A DNA stretch of 64,000 bases from Heloderma charlesbogerti (GCA_026122225.1 JANEZZ010002198.1:248001-312000); one strand, 5' to 3'; positions 1 through 10,606 are shown, counted from the stretch's first letter. Program-made: numbers and translations. The notes: generated by a model not told the origin, from the sequence alone.

Positions 1-1171
1 GTTAGATTTTTTTCCCCTGCAAGAATGCTCGACTGGCTTCTTCTCCGCCACTGGAAAAATAGGTACTTTGGGTTTCAAACCTCTGCATCTTTCATGTCTT
101 TGTGGTGAAGATCACATACTGAATCCCTGCAAGCCTGCAATTTCCAGCTTTTCACAGCAATAACCTACTTTTAGTGACATGGGTCTAATGGCCCACCTTA
201 TATTTAGAACAGTTAAGTCCCCATGGCAACACTGTATCAGATAATTAGATTGTCACATTAGTCCTGAATACCATATTATTTTAAATAACCAAAAGTAGCT
301 TTCAGCTGCCCTGATCTTACATAAAACTAATATCTCTTCTCTACAAAATATGCACTACCTGCACCATCGCATACAACAGCTACGTGGACACAAGAGCATT
401 TTTGGTGGAAAAGCAGAATATAATTAAAATAAGTAAAATAATAGCAGGAGTTTTTTGCAACATTTACAGCATTGTTATTAGTGCAATCCCACCAATCCAA
501 AGATGCAAAATGTGGAGAATTTGTTTTAAAGCAGTGACAATAAGACATTCTGCATTATTTGGAGCTACTTACACAGTCTAGAGTAATATACTGAAGCCTG
601 TACATCTTTTATTTAAGAATATTTACCTTACTTACAGTCTTAAGATTTAAAGTCCACAAAGCAACAGCTTTTGTTGACTAGTTTCACCCTAAACTCATCC
701 AGCTATGTTTAATTTTTAAATCCACAATCTTATTGATTTAACATTCATCTATCTGGGCTCAAAGTAAGAATGAATAATAATTTGTCGCTAGGCTCCTGTC
801 TTACATTCCCCCTCCTTGAATGAAAGTTTTCAAAGCTAATTTGTTTTGCATCCTGGTGACAATTATTGGTTATGTTCTTGTTAATCTGTTACATGACACC
901 TAGCACGCAGAGGCCATCAGAAATTGCCTCTGCACGGCTAAAGATTTCCACTGGATTTGTAACATCAGCAACTATTCACCACGTGGATTCAGAGGATGGT
1001 TCTAGCCATGATAGCAGCTAGCAGATAAACAATAATGGTTTCTTCTATGTGCTAAATATTGTACATGACACAGCCCTAAAACATACACATATAGAAAAAA
1101 AGGCATTACTGTTACGCTAACATTCAGCTTTTGAGCAAGCCCACCATCCTTTTCCACTCCTCCCCCCAAAA
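1..1171 (-). other. FBXO25: FBXO25 intron following the first coding exon (partial)
   Basis: This AT-rich stretch follows the splice donor of the FBXO25 coding exon on the minus strand, so it is intron sequence running off the window. No further FBXO25 exon is recognised. An acceptor-like pyrimidine tract ending in AG on the minus strand near base 50 is not followed by a translation resembling the gene's second coding exon. No recognisable mobile element is seen. Confidence 0.6.
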
Positions 1172-1177
1172 ACTTAC
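1172..1177 (-). other. FBXO25: Splice donor of the FBXO25 coding exon
   Basis: The minus strand reads GTAAGT directly after the last exon base, a full match to the vertebrate donor consensus. Its position fixes the exon end and intron phase (2). Confidence 0.88.
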
Positions 1178-1320
1178 ACAGAATGGCTGATGTCATTAAG
1201 CCCATTGTCCTCGTCCTCAAGTTCTGAGCTGCAAGGCTCACATCGCTTCCAACCATCTTCTGTTTTAATCCACCTCCACCCTGGAGACCGCCAGTCCTGG
1301 CCCAAAAAAGGCATGGTTTC
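1178..1320 (-). CDS. FBXO25: FBXO25 first coding exon (N-terminus of F-box only protein 25)
   Basis: The minus strand reads ATG at 1314-1312, then 45 codons and two bases, ending at 1178. The peptide starts [20 protein letters not shown], followed by GWKRCE. This is the hallmark N-terminus shared by FBXO25 and its muscle paralogue FBXO32 (atrogin-1); the [12 protein letters not shown] part matches FBXO25 rather than FBXO32, which has a different segment there. FBXO25 is the substrate receptor of an SCF-type E3 ubiquitin ligase. The F-box itself lies far downstream and outside the window. The exon ends at a textbook donor, GTAAGT (1177-1172), giving a phase-2 intron. An AG at 1322-1321 after a pyrimidine-rich tract is the likely acceptor, leaving six bases of 5' UTR and a good start context (A at -3). 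Without splicing, translation would stop at once, so this is an exon, not a retrocopy. Recognition is from memory of the family. Confidence 0.93.
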
Positions 1321-1496
1321 CTTAAGGTGACAAACGAGCAATGCAATTTTAACACTTTCACCATTATGTAAGCAAGATGATCTTTACAACTTATTGCCAT
1401 AAGAACCTTTGAGGCAATGAATGAGTGAGAATAAGAGACACAGTCATGGAAGATGAGAATATCTTAGCTGAGGTGATAAAGATTAGTCATGATAGC

Positions 1497-1689
1497 TCTA
1501 TGCTACCTCCAGGATGAGAGGCAGTATGCCTCTGATGCCAGTTGCTGGGGAACAGGAGTGGGAGGTGCTATTGCACTCCTGTCCTACTTGTGGGTTTCCC
1601 ACAGGCAGCTAGTTGGCCACTGAGTGAACAGAATGCTAGACTAGATGGACCCTTGGTCTGATCCAGCATGGCTCTTCTTATGTTCTTAT
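1497..1689 (+). mobile_element. CR1 LINE 3' end
   Basis: The sequence ends in the CR1 tail seen at several other places here: GGTCTGATCCAGCATGGC followed by tcttatgttctta. It covers only the 3' untranslated region, so it is a 5'-truncated insertion, inside FBXO25 intron 1. Confidence 0.85.
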
Positions 1690-1774
1690 GACTTGCCTCC
1701 TTGTGTTTCTTATGTTGGCCACCTACCAAGAGATATGCCAAAATGTTTTGGACACCAAAACACACCTCCATAAT

Positions 1775-1882
1775 TCTAGCAATTATTTATTCATTTCTTT
1801 GTTACATTTCTATCCCGGCTTTTTTCCTCTTACAAGGAACCCAAGGCAGCTTACAGGTCCTCCTCCTCCCCATTTTATCCTC
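1775..1882. repeat. L2/MIR-like interspersed repeat fragment
   Basis: It shares the wording with 7375-7620 and 20770-21003: a 'ctttgttacatttctatccc' start, an 'aaggaacccaaggcagcttac' core and a 'ccattttatcctc' end. The resemblance is to L2/MIR-type 3' sequence; the exact family is not assigned. Confidence 0.55.
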
Positions 1883-2136
1883 ATTGATACGCAGAACTGT
1901 TATTCTAGCAATGTAACAACAATGGCACCCTTGATACTCACAGTAATATCACATCTATGTGTTTGTGTGATCAGACTACATGTACTCTCTCGAACTTTTT
2001 ACTGGGTAAGAAACAGGCTATAAGGGCAAAAAAGTAATTTCATCCACCTACCATAAGTCACCAGGGGATAACGTCATTAAAATTTGAAGCGTCCAAAGTA
2101 AAATCATCTGCAAAAAGTCAACTGCATAAGTAATAT

Positions 2137-2525
2137 GAATAGGAACATAAGAGCAGCCCTTCTGGATCAGACCAAAGGCCTCTCTAGTCCAGCATCCTCT
2201 TGTTCACCGAGGCAACCCAGATGCCTTTGGGAAGCCAACAAACAGGATAAGAGGGCAATAGCCCTCTCCCACTGTTGCTCTCCAGTAACTGCTATTCAGA
2301 GACATACTGCCTCTGATATTGGACATAATACACACTGCCATGGGTACTAGCCACTGATGGCCTTACCCCCATGAATTTGTCTAATCCCCCTTTGAAGCCA
2401 TTCAAATTGGTGGCCACTGCTACATCTTGCGATAGCAAATGCCTTAGTTAAACTATATGCCCTATAAAGAAGTATTTCATTATCTGTCTTGACTCTCCTG
2501 CCATTCAGCTTCACTGAATTGCTGT
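2137..2525 (-). mobile_element. CR1 LINE 3' end
   Basis: It begins with the reverse complement of the CR1 tail (aggaacataagagcagccct, then ctggatcagaccaaagg) and continues through the standard CR1 3' UTR to about 2525. It is 5'-truncated and diverged. Confidence 0.85.
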
Positions 2526-2572
2526 TATCATCTTATTGAATTACTGAGCATGTTAAAGAAAGAGCATTTTAT

Positions 2573-2606
2573 ATGTGTGTGTGTACACACACACACACAC
2601 ACACAC
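2573..2606. repeat. (GT)n(AC)n microsatellite
   Basis: A run of alternating TG/GT passes into a run of AC; the two halves are complementary and could form a hairpin. Confidence 0.95.
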
Positions 2607-3354
2607 ATAAATATTAGTTATCAGAAAAAATGACTTGTAATGCTTATTTATTTTGAGGTGAGGATTAATTGCACATCTTTACTTTACACAGGCAATGCCC
2701 CCCGCTCTTAATTTTGTTGTTTTTTCCACACTTAGAAATAACATGGTCAATTTGGAACTGTTGTGGATGTTAGAATACAGTTTTACAGAACACAATTTAT
2801 TACACCATCTCATTCTCTCTATCTGCTTTCTTCTCCTCTACATCAGGCAAACATGCTTTTTGTCCACACTCCTACCACCTGCTCTATCACATATCTCACC
2901 ACAATTCTGACCAATACATCTTCAAGGATGTCACTCTTTGTGGTCCAGTTCCTCACACCTTTGTGATACTAATTTCCACAGTATATCTCTTTGCATTTTC
3001 AGAAGAACAACTCACATGCCTGTGAGGATGTAGGGTCTAACATGACAATAACAGTAACATGCTTTGGTGGGCTTTTATTTGCTATTTTAAAATGAACTTA
3101 ACTGAAACAGCACCTCAGTTAGGGAAAGGAATTCCCTACTTGTTGTCATCAATATTTGTGACTAGCCTTTACTCTCTTCACCCTCCCAACTCTGGAACTT
3201 GGTTTCACTCCTTCTTAGCTTCACGTAAGTACTTGTCTCTTAATTCCTGCACCAGGCTTTTATGTACATGCTATTTAAATGAATCGTACTCATATCCTAG
3301 TTCAGATATTTATGTAATGACCTAGTTATGCATACATACAGGTCCATCACCATA

Positions 3355-3487
3355 CATGGCACTTTACAGGTAGGTAGGTATACTTAAGTGTCATGTCTGC
3401 TATGGTGAGGCTTAGCTGCTGCTGCGCCGTGATCTTCATACAGAGTTCTGTAAGTGAAAGCCCACTCCCAAGGAGCTTACAATCTAA
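3355..3487. repeat. L2-like repeat fragment
   Basis: It contains 'ggcactttacaggtaggtag' and ends with 'aaggagcttacaatctaa', wording typical of old L2-type 3' sequence in reptiles. Assignment by eye only. Confidence 0.45.
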
Positions 3488-3489
3488 GC

Positions 3490-3624
3490 CAGGGTGGGCA
3501 ACTTGTAGTCCTCCAGATGTTTTGGCCTACAATTCCCATCAGCCCTAGCCAGCATGGCTAATGGTGATGGATCATGGAAGTTGTAAGCCAAAACACCTAG
3601 AAAGCCACAAGCTGCCTACCCTTG
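3490..3624. mobile_element. Short palindromic hAT-like element
   Basis: A 135-bp near-palindrome with ends CAGGGTGGGCA and TGCCTACCCTTG. Its arms carry the 'ccagatgttttggc' / 'gccaaaacacctag' pair. The 8-bp flanks atctaagc and acctaagt match at 6 of 8 positions, as expected for an old hAT target duplication. Related copies lie at 4435, 57020, 58587 and 59162. Confidence 0.75.
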
Positions 3625-4164
3625 ACCTAAGTTATATTAGTGGGGAAAACACAGAGGAACGGACCCTCATCGCTGGCCACGCATTATTGCGAAGCATTTT
3701 ATACTTCCTGATTGCCACATCCACACTCCCCTCAGCTTACAAAAAACTATTACATCTTCAGTGTTAGCACGCAATGCAATGAACCAGTACAGGTAATTAT
3801 TAGGTTGCTTGCCTACAACTGGAAAGACTTAGATTCAAACACCTGCTCAACCACAAAATTTACAGTAGGCCAATTATTTCACTAGCCTACCTCATAAGCT
3901 GGTTGAAAGTAGAAAAACAGAGGAAAGACCCTGTGCTCTTCCCTTACGTCCTTCTAGACACAGCAAGACAGAAGTACAGTAACAGAACTGAGGGGCTGGG
4001 GGTGGGGGGAGAAGGCCATGGACACCACTTGAGCTCTTTGGAAGGAGGATGGAAAAGTGTAATAAGTAAGGTAAGAGATACCATTCAGAATAGAAGGAAG
4101 AAGGTAGAAGGTATATTGCTGCACATAATATTCTAGCTAGCATGCAGCAATATATACAGGCAAA

Positions 4165-4225
4165 CACAATCCAAGGCAAGTCCCACTGAACTCAGTGGGA
4201 CTTGCTTCTGAGTAGACATGCGCAG
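4165..4225. repeat. Near-palindromic short repeat (aagtcccactga family)
   Basis: The centre reads 'caagtcccactgaactcagt' running into 'gggacttgcttctgagtaga', an inverted repeat. The same core recurs about ten times in the window (for example 9870, 24328-24512, 29118, 29990, 46225, 54360). Family name not assigned. Confidence 0.7.
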
Positions 4226-4434
4226 AACTGGGCTGAGTAAAAGAACACTCTTGGGCCCTTACAGGCCATATGCTCTTTCCTAGAAGAGTGAGGAAGCTTT
4301 GCAGGACACCATCAACCCAGTGGGGGCTGTCCTATAAATCAGGGTCTTCCTGGCCACTCATGGCAATGCTTTGCCAGAACAAATACCTGCCTTGCAGAAA
4401 TCTCTGAGATGACTCACCTTTACTGGTGGAAGAC

Positions 4435-4556
4435 AGCCCTGACCTAGTGCCCTCCATATGCTTTGGACAACTCCCAGCACTGGGGCCGTGCTAGCTGAGG
4501 CTGATGGGAGTTGAAGTTCAAAGTACCTGGAGGGCTCCAGGTTGGGGAAGGCTGGT
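4435..4556. mobile_element. Short palindromic hAT-like element
   Basis: Same family as 3490-3624: 'tagtgccctccatatgcttt' on the left is complemented by 'gtacctggagggctccagg' on the right. Ends are eroded and no clear target duplication remains. Confidence 0.65.
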
Positions 4557-4659
4557 GTAAATAATGGGGGCGGGGAAGAAGAAAGGAATACAGCCCCGAA
4601 TGGGCCTTGATGATTTCCTGCCTCACTGCAGGACTCTTACCCAAAATAACGAGAAGAAA

Positions 4660-5215
4660 CTTGCCCAGCCCCAGCCCACTGCAGCCTTATCCTCCCACCC
4701 ACCCGAACGGCTCCTGCCCCGAGGCAGCCCCTTCTCCGCGGGAGGCTGCTTCCAGCCCCGAGCCCTGCGCCCGTTCTTCTTCCGCCTCCCCTCGCAGCGG
4801 TCTGCGCCCTCCCGGCGCTCTCACCAACGCCGACACAGCCCCGCACGGGCGCTCCCGAGGGTTATGTTTGCTATTGACCGACGGAACAAGGAACTTCCAT
4901 TTTCCCCACCCCTTTGCTTTTCGCCGATTGGCCAGCCTGCGCCGCGCTTGTTGCCACCCGGCATCCCGCTCCGTGATTGGCTGTTCTGCGCATTGTGACG
5001 GTCCAGGGCGCCTGCGTCACGTGAGGAGAAGCCACCGAAGCACGTGTCAAATGTTTTGGTGAGGAGGAGCGCCGCGCGGATTGGGGCGTGGTCAAACGCT
5101 CTCAGGGGCGGGGCTACAGAGGCTGCTCTATATCTCCGCCGGGCGAACGTTCTGACCCGCCGTGGGGCGATTGATAAAATGGTTGCGTGGAGCGCAAAGC
5201 ATGTTTGCTCGGAAG
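4660..5215 (-). promoter_or_regulatory. FBXO25: CpG-island promoter, probably of FBXO25
   Basis: This is the only long GC-rich, CpG-rich block in an otherwise AT-rich window that is not obviously a transposon. ATTGG occurs at 4927-4931, 4976-4980 and 5080-5084, so all three CCAAT boxes read on the minus strand, towards FBXO25. CACGTG E-boxes lie at 5018-5023 and 5041-5046, and a GC box (GGGGCGGGGC) at 5105-5114. A minus-strand GTAAGA near 4640 could end a non-coding first exon. The start site is not fixed and the promoter could be bidirectional. The right edge runs into short repeats at about 5195. Confidence 0.75.
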
Positions 5216-5515
5216 TAAGCGCCACTCAGTTCAATGAGACTGAGGCACACGTAAGTGCGCACGGGATCACGGCTTCGCTGGGGTTTAGAAAGCGCCTTTT
5301 AACTCAGGGTTGGACTGCCAGGCCGAAATCCTCTCTTGTAACTGGGAATAAATCCCGCTGGACTGCATGGGATTTACTTCGAATAACAGTCAGTGCATAG
5401 GATTGGGCTGCACAGAACATTGAGAGTGCAATCCTATACGTGTCTGCTCAGAAGTAAGAGCAGATTGGGCTTTCTCTCAGGAAAGGTGTGTATGGGACTG
5501 CAGCCTTAAATTTCA
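5195..5515. repeat. Cluster of aagtcccactga-family repeats
   Basis: Two diverged copies of the short near-palindromic repeat lie here: 'gctcggaagtaagcgccact' near 5208 and 'ctgctcagaagtaagag' near 5443. Between them sits 'gggatttacttcg', and 'gtgcaatcctatacg' precedes the second. They abut the promoter block. Confidence 0.6.
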
Positions 5516-5736
5516 GGCAGATACTAGGCGCTTCGCTGTAACCTCCATAGCTTTCAGTTCGCATGTAGGAATGAACATATTCTTTTTAAATTGCATAGAA
5601 ATGCGTCGTCCACCACAATGATCACCAGACCCGTTGGGATCCTGCCCTATGCTATCTATTGGTACTTCTGCACAAAGCGTGTTTTGTTGCTTATATACCC
5701 TTACTTTGTTCCACTGTCCCTACAAAATAACCTCCC

Positions 5737-5782
5737 CACGAAGAGTCGGACATGACTGAACGACTGAACAACAACAACAACG
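5737..5782 (+). mobile_element. BovB-type 3' tail fragment
   Basis: The sequence 'cacgaagagtcggacatgac' followed by 'tgaacgactgaacaacaaca' is the extreme 3' end of BovB LINEs, also used as the tail of BovB-dependent SINEs. Only about 46 bp is present, so whether it was a truncated LINE or a SINE cannot be told. Confidence 0.8.
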
Positions 5783-5900
5783 GTAAAAGTGCTGTGGTAA
5801 CTGGAATTCAGTATCCCAATGTATCCGTTTTGCTATTAGGGGAATAGAGTTGCCATCCTTTTCCGTAACAAAAGCTATAGGCATGAATACAAGAGGTGCA

Positions 5901-6660
5901 GAATCATAGAATAATAGGGTTGGAAGGGGCCTACAAGGCCATCGAGTCCAACCCCCTGCTCAATGCAGGAATCCAAGTCAGAGCATCCCTGATAGATGGC
6001 TGTCCAGCCTCGTCTTGAACGCCTCCAGTGTGGGAGAGCCCACCACCTCCCCAGGTAATTGGTTCCATTGTCGTATTGCTGTAACAGTCAGAAAGCTTTT
6101 CCTGATGTTCAGCCGGAATTTGGCTTTCTGTAACTTGAGCCCAGTATTCTGTGTCCTGCACTCTGGGATGATCAAGAGAACCCGGCCTTCCTCTCTGTGA
6201 CAACCTTTCAAGTACTTGAAGAGTGCTATCATATCTCCCCTCAGTCTTCTCTTCTCAAGGCTAAACATGCCCAGTTCTTTCAGTCTCTCTTCATAGGGCT
6301 TTGTTTCCTGCCCCCTCATCATGTTTGTTGCCCTCCTCTGAACCCTCTCCAGTTTGTCTGCATCCTTCTTAAAACATGCCCAGAACTGGACACAGTACAG
6401 TGGATGAGGCCTAACCAGTGCTGATTAGAGGGGAACCAGTACTTCATGGGATTTGGAAGCTATGCTTCTATTAATGCAGCCCAAAATAGCATTTGCCTTT
6501 TTTGCAGCCACATCCCATTGTTGGCTCATATTCAGCTTGTGATCTACAACAGTTCCTAGATCCTTCTCGTGTACACACTGAATTTCCCACACTGAATTTC
6601 TGCAGCTGTTAATAACTCCACCATTCAGGCAGGGTGACAAACTTACTCCATGTGTACTTT
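5901..6660 (-). mobile_element. CR1 LINE, 3' part with end of the ORF
   Basis: It starts with the classic amniote CR1 end in reverse ('gaatcatagaataatagggt', then tggaaggggcctacaagg). Minus-strand translations give C-terminal CR1 protein in two frames: 'YEERLKELGMFSLEKRRLRG' (about 6210-6290) and '[12 protein letters not shown]' plus '[12 protein letters not shown]' further upstream. The frame is broken and the copy is 5'-truncated. Confidence 0.88.
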
Positions 6661-7374
6661 ACATTGAAGACTATACACTGAAGTAGACCTACAACAGAGC
6701 CCTCCCATGATGTTGTTGGGTACTGTCACCTGCATAATGTCCCCAGATTTCAGACTCTTGCCACTTACCATTTTATTTCTGGAAACTAAAACATACCTGG
6801 GGCATAAAGTATCCCAAGAGTCTATTGATTTTTCGTTTTGGGATGTCGTAATGCCCCAAACACAAGCAATGTATGGGGGTGTAAAAATGGCCCCAGGCCT
6901 TTTCCAAAGAAAACTGGTCTAGAAAAGCCATACCCTCAGTGTCAGTAGGTTGGCATTAAGCCATGGGATTTCATCCGGGGAACATTCACCTCACCAGACA
7001 CCAATTTCTTATGGGGTTAGAAAAACACCCTACACAACCAACAAACATTAGTTTTGAGTAATACTGGCAATTTATGACACTTTTCTAATGTTTCTAATAT
7101 TCTCAGTTTAAAACACTCTTATGCCACCACAGACATATTTAGACTGTAAGGCATTTTACGTTGGAAAATGACTTGGGATAGTAAAATGACCCCCAAACTA
7201 ATTTGTGTATATTTTTTAAGGTTGTTGGATGTGGGTTGGGGACAGAGCCTCTATTTGGAAAAGAAGCTTGGCAGGAACCCTAATTACTTAAATTGCCTGT
7301 CGTGCAGTTGTTAAGGGGACATGGCTTCTATTAGGAATTTGGGGGGGCAACCTTAATTTCCTAATGAAGTGCAG
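6661..7374. other. Unassigned non-coding stretch
   Basis: No gene, RNA or named repeat is recognised. Base composition is ordinary AT-rich and reading frames are short. Confidence 0.5.
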
Positions 7375-7620
7375 CTAGATCTTTCTTTGTTACATTTATA
7401 TCCCTCTTCCTTCAAGGAGCCCAAGGTGGCGTACCTAATCCTCCTCCTCTCCATTTTATCCTCACAACAACCTTGTGAGGTAGGTGAGGCTGAGAGTCAG
7501 TGCCTGGCCCAGAGTCACCCAGGGAGCTTCACGGCTAAGTGGAGTCTTGAGTCTCCCCAATCCCAGTCCAACGCGCTAACCACTACAGCACACTGGTTTC
7601 CCAACCCTTGCTGGCTGGGG
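7375..7620. repeat. L2/MIR-like repeat
   Basis: It contains 'ttatcctcacaacaaccttg' followed by tgaggtagg, then 'gcccagagtcacccag' and 'ccaacgcgctaaccactac'. The order and wording mirror MIR/L2 3' sequences of mammals and the copy at 20770-21003. Confidence 0.7.
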
Positions 7621-7679
7621 AATGCTGGGAACTGTAGGCCCTTCCTCTGTCTAAACATGCATAGGATTGCACCCTTAGT

Positions 7680-7740
7680 TATTTACTACGTTTCTATACC
7701 GCCCAATAGCTGAAGGTCTCTGGGTGGTTCACAACAATCA
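7680..7740. repeat. L2-type 3' fragment
   Basis: 'tttctataccgcccaatagc' followed by 'tctctgggtggttcacaac' is a common reptilian LINE tail wording; a related one lies at 52660-52830. Confidence 0.5.
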
Positions 7741-8654
7741 TTCTGCAGTAAGTGCACATCAGGTGTAACCTCAGTTATACAAAAGGTCTTCTTTCTATGT
7801 TACACAGATGGCAGTCATGCTATCTATGTAACATAGAAAGAAGACCCTTTCTATGTAATATAAAAGGTGGACAGTACACTGCTTCCAGTAAACTCAGATA
7901 TATTTGGATTAGATTTCAAGTTGCAATCAATGTTTAATGAAATATCAAGGAGTGGCTTGAACATTGACTCTATTATTTACAGCGAAATCTCTTCTCATGG
8001 CACATGGAGATAGAAGGGGAAACTGTTCCAAATAAACAAGCACCTTCCTCATCAGTGGGTCTTTGTAGTAAGTGACAGTGACTTTCCTTTCATTAATCCT
8101 TTTTTCAAACAAGTAATGGACATGCCATTTTAATATAGCAATTTAGATAATGGTGATTTGCTAAGTTCTATAGTAGAACTGAGAAGCAGCATGAAATAAT
8201 CAAAGTGCCCTTCAAGTGGGAAAAATATGCCAACAACGAATGCTATCAGCATGTGATTGTGAATAAGCTTCCAGACAGTATCAAGCAGGCTATTTAGACA
8301 GACACTTCACATACAGTTTCTTCCACAGTCAAGCATCAGTGAAATGCATCATAAAAGCTTCCGTCTTCATGAAACTCTTCATGGGCTGTAGTGGCCAACC
8401 TGTGGCAATGAGTTCCATAGGCTGCATGAACAAGCATGTTGGCTTTTTCTTAAACCACCTGTTTATCCATTTTGCCTGAGAGATGTTTTTTTATGTATTT
8501 TGAAAGCACAAAACATTTCCCCTATCCACACCGGTAGTGAAAAAGGCCACTTCCTATCAGTCTCCTAAGCCCCATCCACAAGATGGTGGCTCATTTATGA
8601 TCTTTTAGCCCCACCCCTGCCAGCAGCCCCACCCAGTCCAGAAGTCCCATCTGA
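7741..8654. other. Mostly unassigned stretch, with a local inverted repeat
   Basis: At 7782-7854 there is a local inverted repeat: 'aaaggtcttctttctatgtt' and, about 40 bases on, 'aacatagaaagaagaccctt'. The part at 8380-8460 ('ctgtggcaatgagttccata') resembles an old CR1 fragment. Nothing else is recognised. Confidence 0.5.
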
Positions 8655-8945
8655 AGTCCTGTCATGTGACCCCTCTATGAACTCGTCACACCACTGCGGA
8701 CCAATAGGAAGAGGTTGTAAACCCCTGCCATGCACCATGGCCGTGGGGAGAAAGGACCCCGCAGGGGTCATGTGACCCCTCTACAAACTCACCCCATCAC
8801 AGTGGACCAATAGGATGAGATTTTAGAGCACTAAATACATGTGAGCCATTTCCAATCCCTCCCCAGATTGGCCCAGCAGGGACACGTGAGCCTGTATGGT
8901 CATGCCCCATCCCACTGACGAATAGGAAGAGTTTTACCTCCAGAA
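8655..8945. repeat. Diverged tandem repeat with CCAAT and E-box-like motifs
   Basis: Three units of roughly 106-115 bp are visible. Units 1 and 2 carry gtcatgtgacccctct at 8661 and 8767, then 'ggaccaataggaagagg' or 'ggaccaataggatgaga'. Unit 3 has 'gacacgtgagcctgtatggt' near 8881 and 'gacgaataggaagag'. Each unit therefore pairs an E-box-like CAYGTG with a CCAAT or CGAAT motif about 45 bp further. It could be an LTR enhancer or a minisatellite. Confidence 0.65.
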
Positions 8946-9507
8946 ACACCCTTCCCCACCAGCTAATCGGAAGCAAGGGCAGACAGATTTGATAGAGATC
9001 GTATTTTCCGTGCCCACACATGTTCTGAAGAGAGAGGATGGAAATGCCAAGACAAACTCTGTGACTCATAGGTTCTTCCTCTCCTCTAGCACCCTTGACC
9101 ATTCAACCCGGAAAGAAGGAAAGATCCCAGATGATACCTAGAAGCTCTTTTTAGACATAAAAATTACACCGAGGAAGGAAGAGACTGTCACAGCCCCTGA
9201 GAATGCAACAAAAATAGTTCTGCTGCAACAGAGAGCTTACCTATCGCTGTATTTACGTTGGGACAAGTTCCTAGCCCTGACAACCTGTTTCTGGCAAATT
9301 GGGGTGTGGATTGCCCCGAGCAATGGTCTGATACAGACTGTGATTGCAGTTGTGATCTTAAAGCCCTGCTTCTAAAGGTGAAGAGTGCAAAGTCTCCTGA
9401 TGCTCTGCAGCCTGTTGAAGACATGGATGGCGGTGTACTTATGGATCTAGCTAAGCAGTCTGCAGAGAAACGGGAGTTGGGGGATCCTGACACAGCCAGG
9501 GGGCGGG
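8946..9507. other. Unassigned stretch with long open frames
   Basis: Both strands are open for about 100 codons between 9188 and 9507 (for example a plus-strand frame beginning MGQVPSPDNLFLANWGVDC at 9258). I recognise no domain in either frame. The plus frame runs into the repeat at 9508 and so is not an intact gene as it stands. Confidence 0.4.
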
Positions 9508-10195
9508 GAAATCTCCACGACAGTGGGAGGAGAAGCAAATGGAAATGCTTCACAGGAACATACTTCTGGGTGGGGTGGGGGGTTTGGAGTGAACGTCATC
9601 AGACTGGCAGGGGCTGCTCAACTAATGCAAGAGGCTCCCCCCCCCCATCCTTCCTTACAGCTGACAAAGCAAGCATCAAAGAAACACAGCTGCAGCCTTC
9701 TCCCTCCCCTGAAACTTCAGATGCTGTGAAGGATCAAAGCTGCAAATTAATTACTTCTGAAAAGCAAGGAAACAAACATCAAAGACATGCAGCTGTGACA
9801 TAGCTTTAATGCTTCTAAACATTCTATTTCGATACGTGGGAATCTCAGTAACTTTGGGAGTGCACATTTCGGGAAAAAGCTTCATTGACCACAATGGGAG
9901 TTACTTCTGAGTAGACCCACATATGTTTGTGCTGGGAAAGGCAGGGACAGGAAACGCCTCTTGACCAGGGTCACGGTGAAAGGCACACCCCTGGGCAGGG
10001 CTAGCATACCCACACTAAAAGTGGGGATTGGGGCACACAACAGCTGTAACATGGAGAACCCAACCTAAGGAAAAGAATGGGAGTTTTAAGTAGTCTCGGG
10101 AAATCCAGTTTTTCTGCAAAAAGCTCTGGGGTGGCTGCAGGATGGCCACAACATAATGTGCCCCAAGCGACCTCCAAATGCAGCCAGCTCACAGC
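9508..10195 (+). mobile_element. Free copy of the interior module of the composite element
   Basis: It matches the interior of the composite at 32132-33794 in order and orientation. Shared landmarks are 'ctccacgacagtgggag', 'cacaggaacatacttc', 'gagtgaacgtcatcagac', 'tggcaggggctgctcaac' and 'gggtggctgcaggatggcc'. It lacks the TAGGGTGGC outer ends found at 14087 and 32132. An aagtcccactga-type core lies inside at about 9870-9920. Left 'tctccacg' and right 'tgtagaga' could be eroded terminal inverted repeats. Confidence 0.65.
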
Positions 10196-10606
10196 AAATT
10201 ACCTGTAGAGACACCCCCCTGGTCTACTTACCAGTCAACCCTCCATGATCTGGAAGAAGAGATGACAAAGGATTTAAAGGAAAACTTGGAAGTCATGGCA
10301 GAGAAAGGAAGATCAGCAGTAAGAGGTTTATTTCTGAGATTTGTTCTTAACAGTCTGTAGGGAATGGTGGCTGTGTGGTACAAATGGATTACTGAAGTGT
10401 TCCTTTGTTGTATATTTTTTTACATAGGAATATAGGCTGTGTGGTGATTTTGAGAACTTGAACATTGAGAGTTCATGGGCTGTAAACAGTTCCTGCGCTT
10501 TGTGTATTTTCCCAGACCTAAGCATTGAAAGATAATGTTTTTTGGGGGTTTTGCACCAATAAAAATGGTTTGTTGTAACCCATCCATGGCTGTTTTAACC
10601 AACAAA
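10196..10606. other. Unassigned stretch before the integrase fragment
   Basis: A short plus-strand frame at about 10230-10360 reads 'LEEEMTKDLKENLEVMAEKG'. It is protein-like but not recognised, and might belong to the same element as the integrase fragment downstream. No other feature is seen. Confidence 0.35.

Larger units (their letters stand above)
1321..4640 (-). other. FBXO25: Inferred FBXO25 intron 1
   Basis: This lies between the coding exon and the CpG-rich block, and holds CR1, L2-like and hAT-like repeats plus a (GT)n(AC)n tract. The upstream boundary is inferred: a minus-strand GTAAGA near 4640 at the edge of the GC-rich block could be the donor of a non-coding first exon. No other exon is recognised. 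Confidence 0.5.

Noticed and set aside
1..60. Second FBXO25 exon at the window edge
   Set aside because: A pyrimidine tract and AG exist on the minus strand, but the following codons do not resemble the expected protein.
5044..5400. 118-codon frame starting in the promoter block
   Set aside because: It reads from promoter sequence into short interspersed repeats and resembles no protein.
9258..9803. 181-codon plus-strand frame (and a 121-codon frame opposite)
   Set aside because: No recognisable domain, and the second half is repeat module sequence. Not called as a gene.
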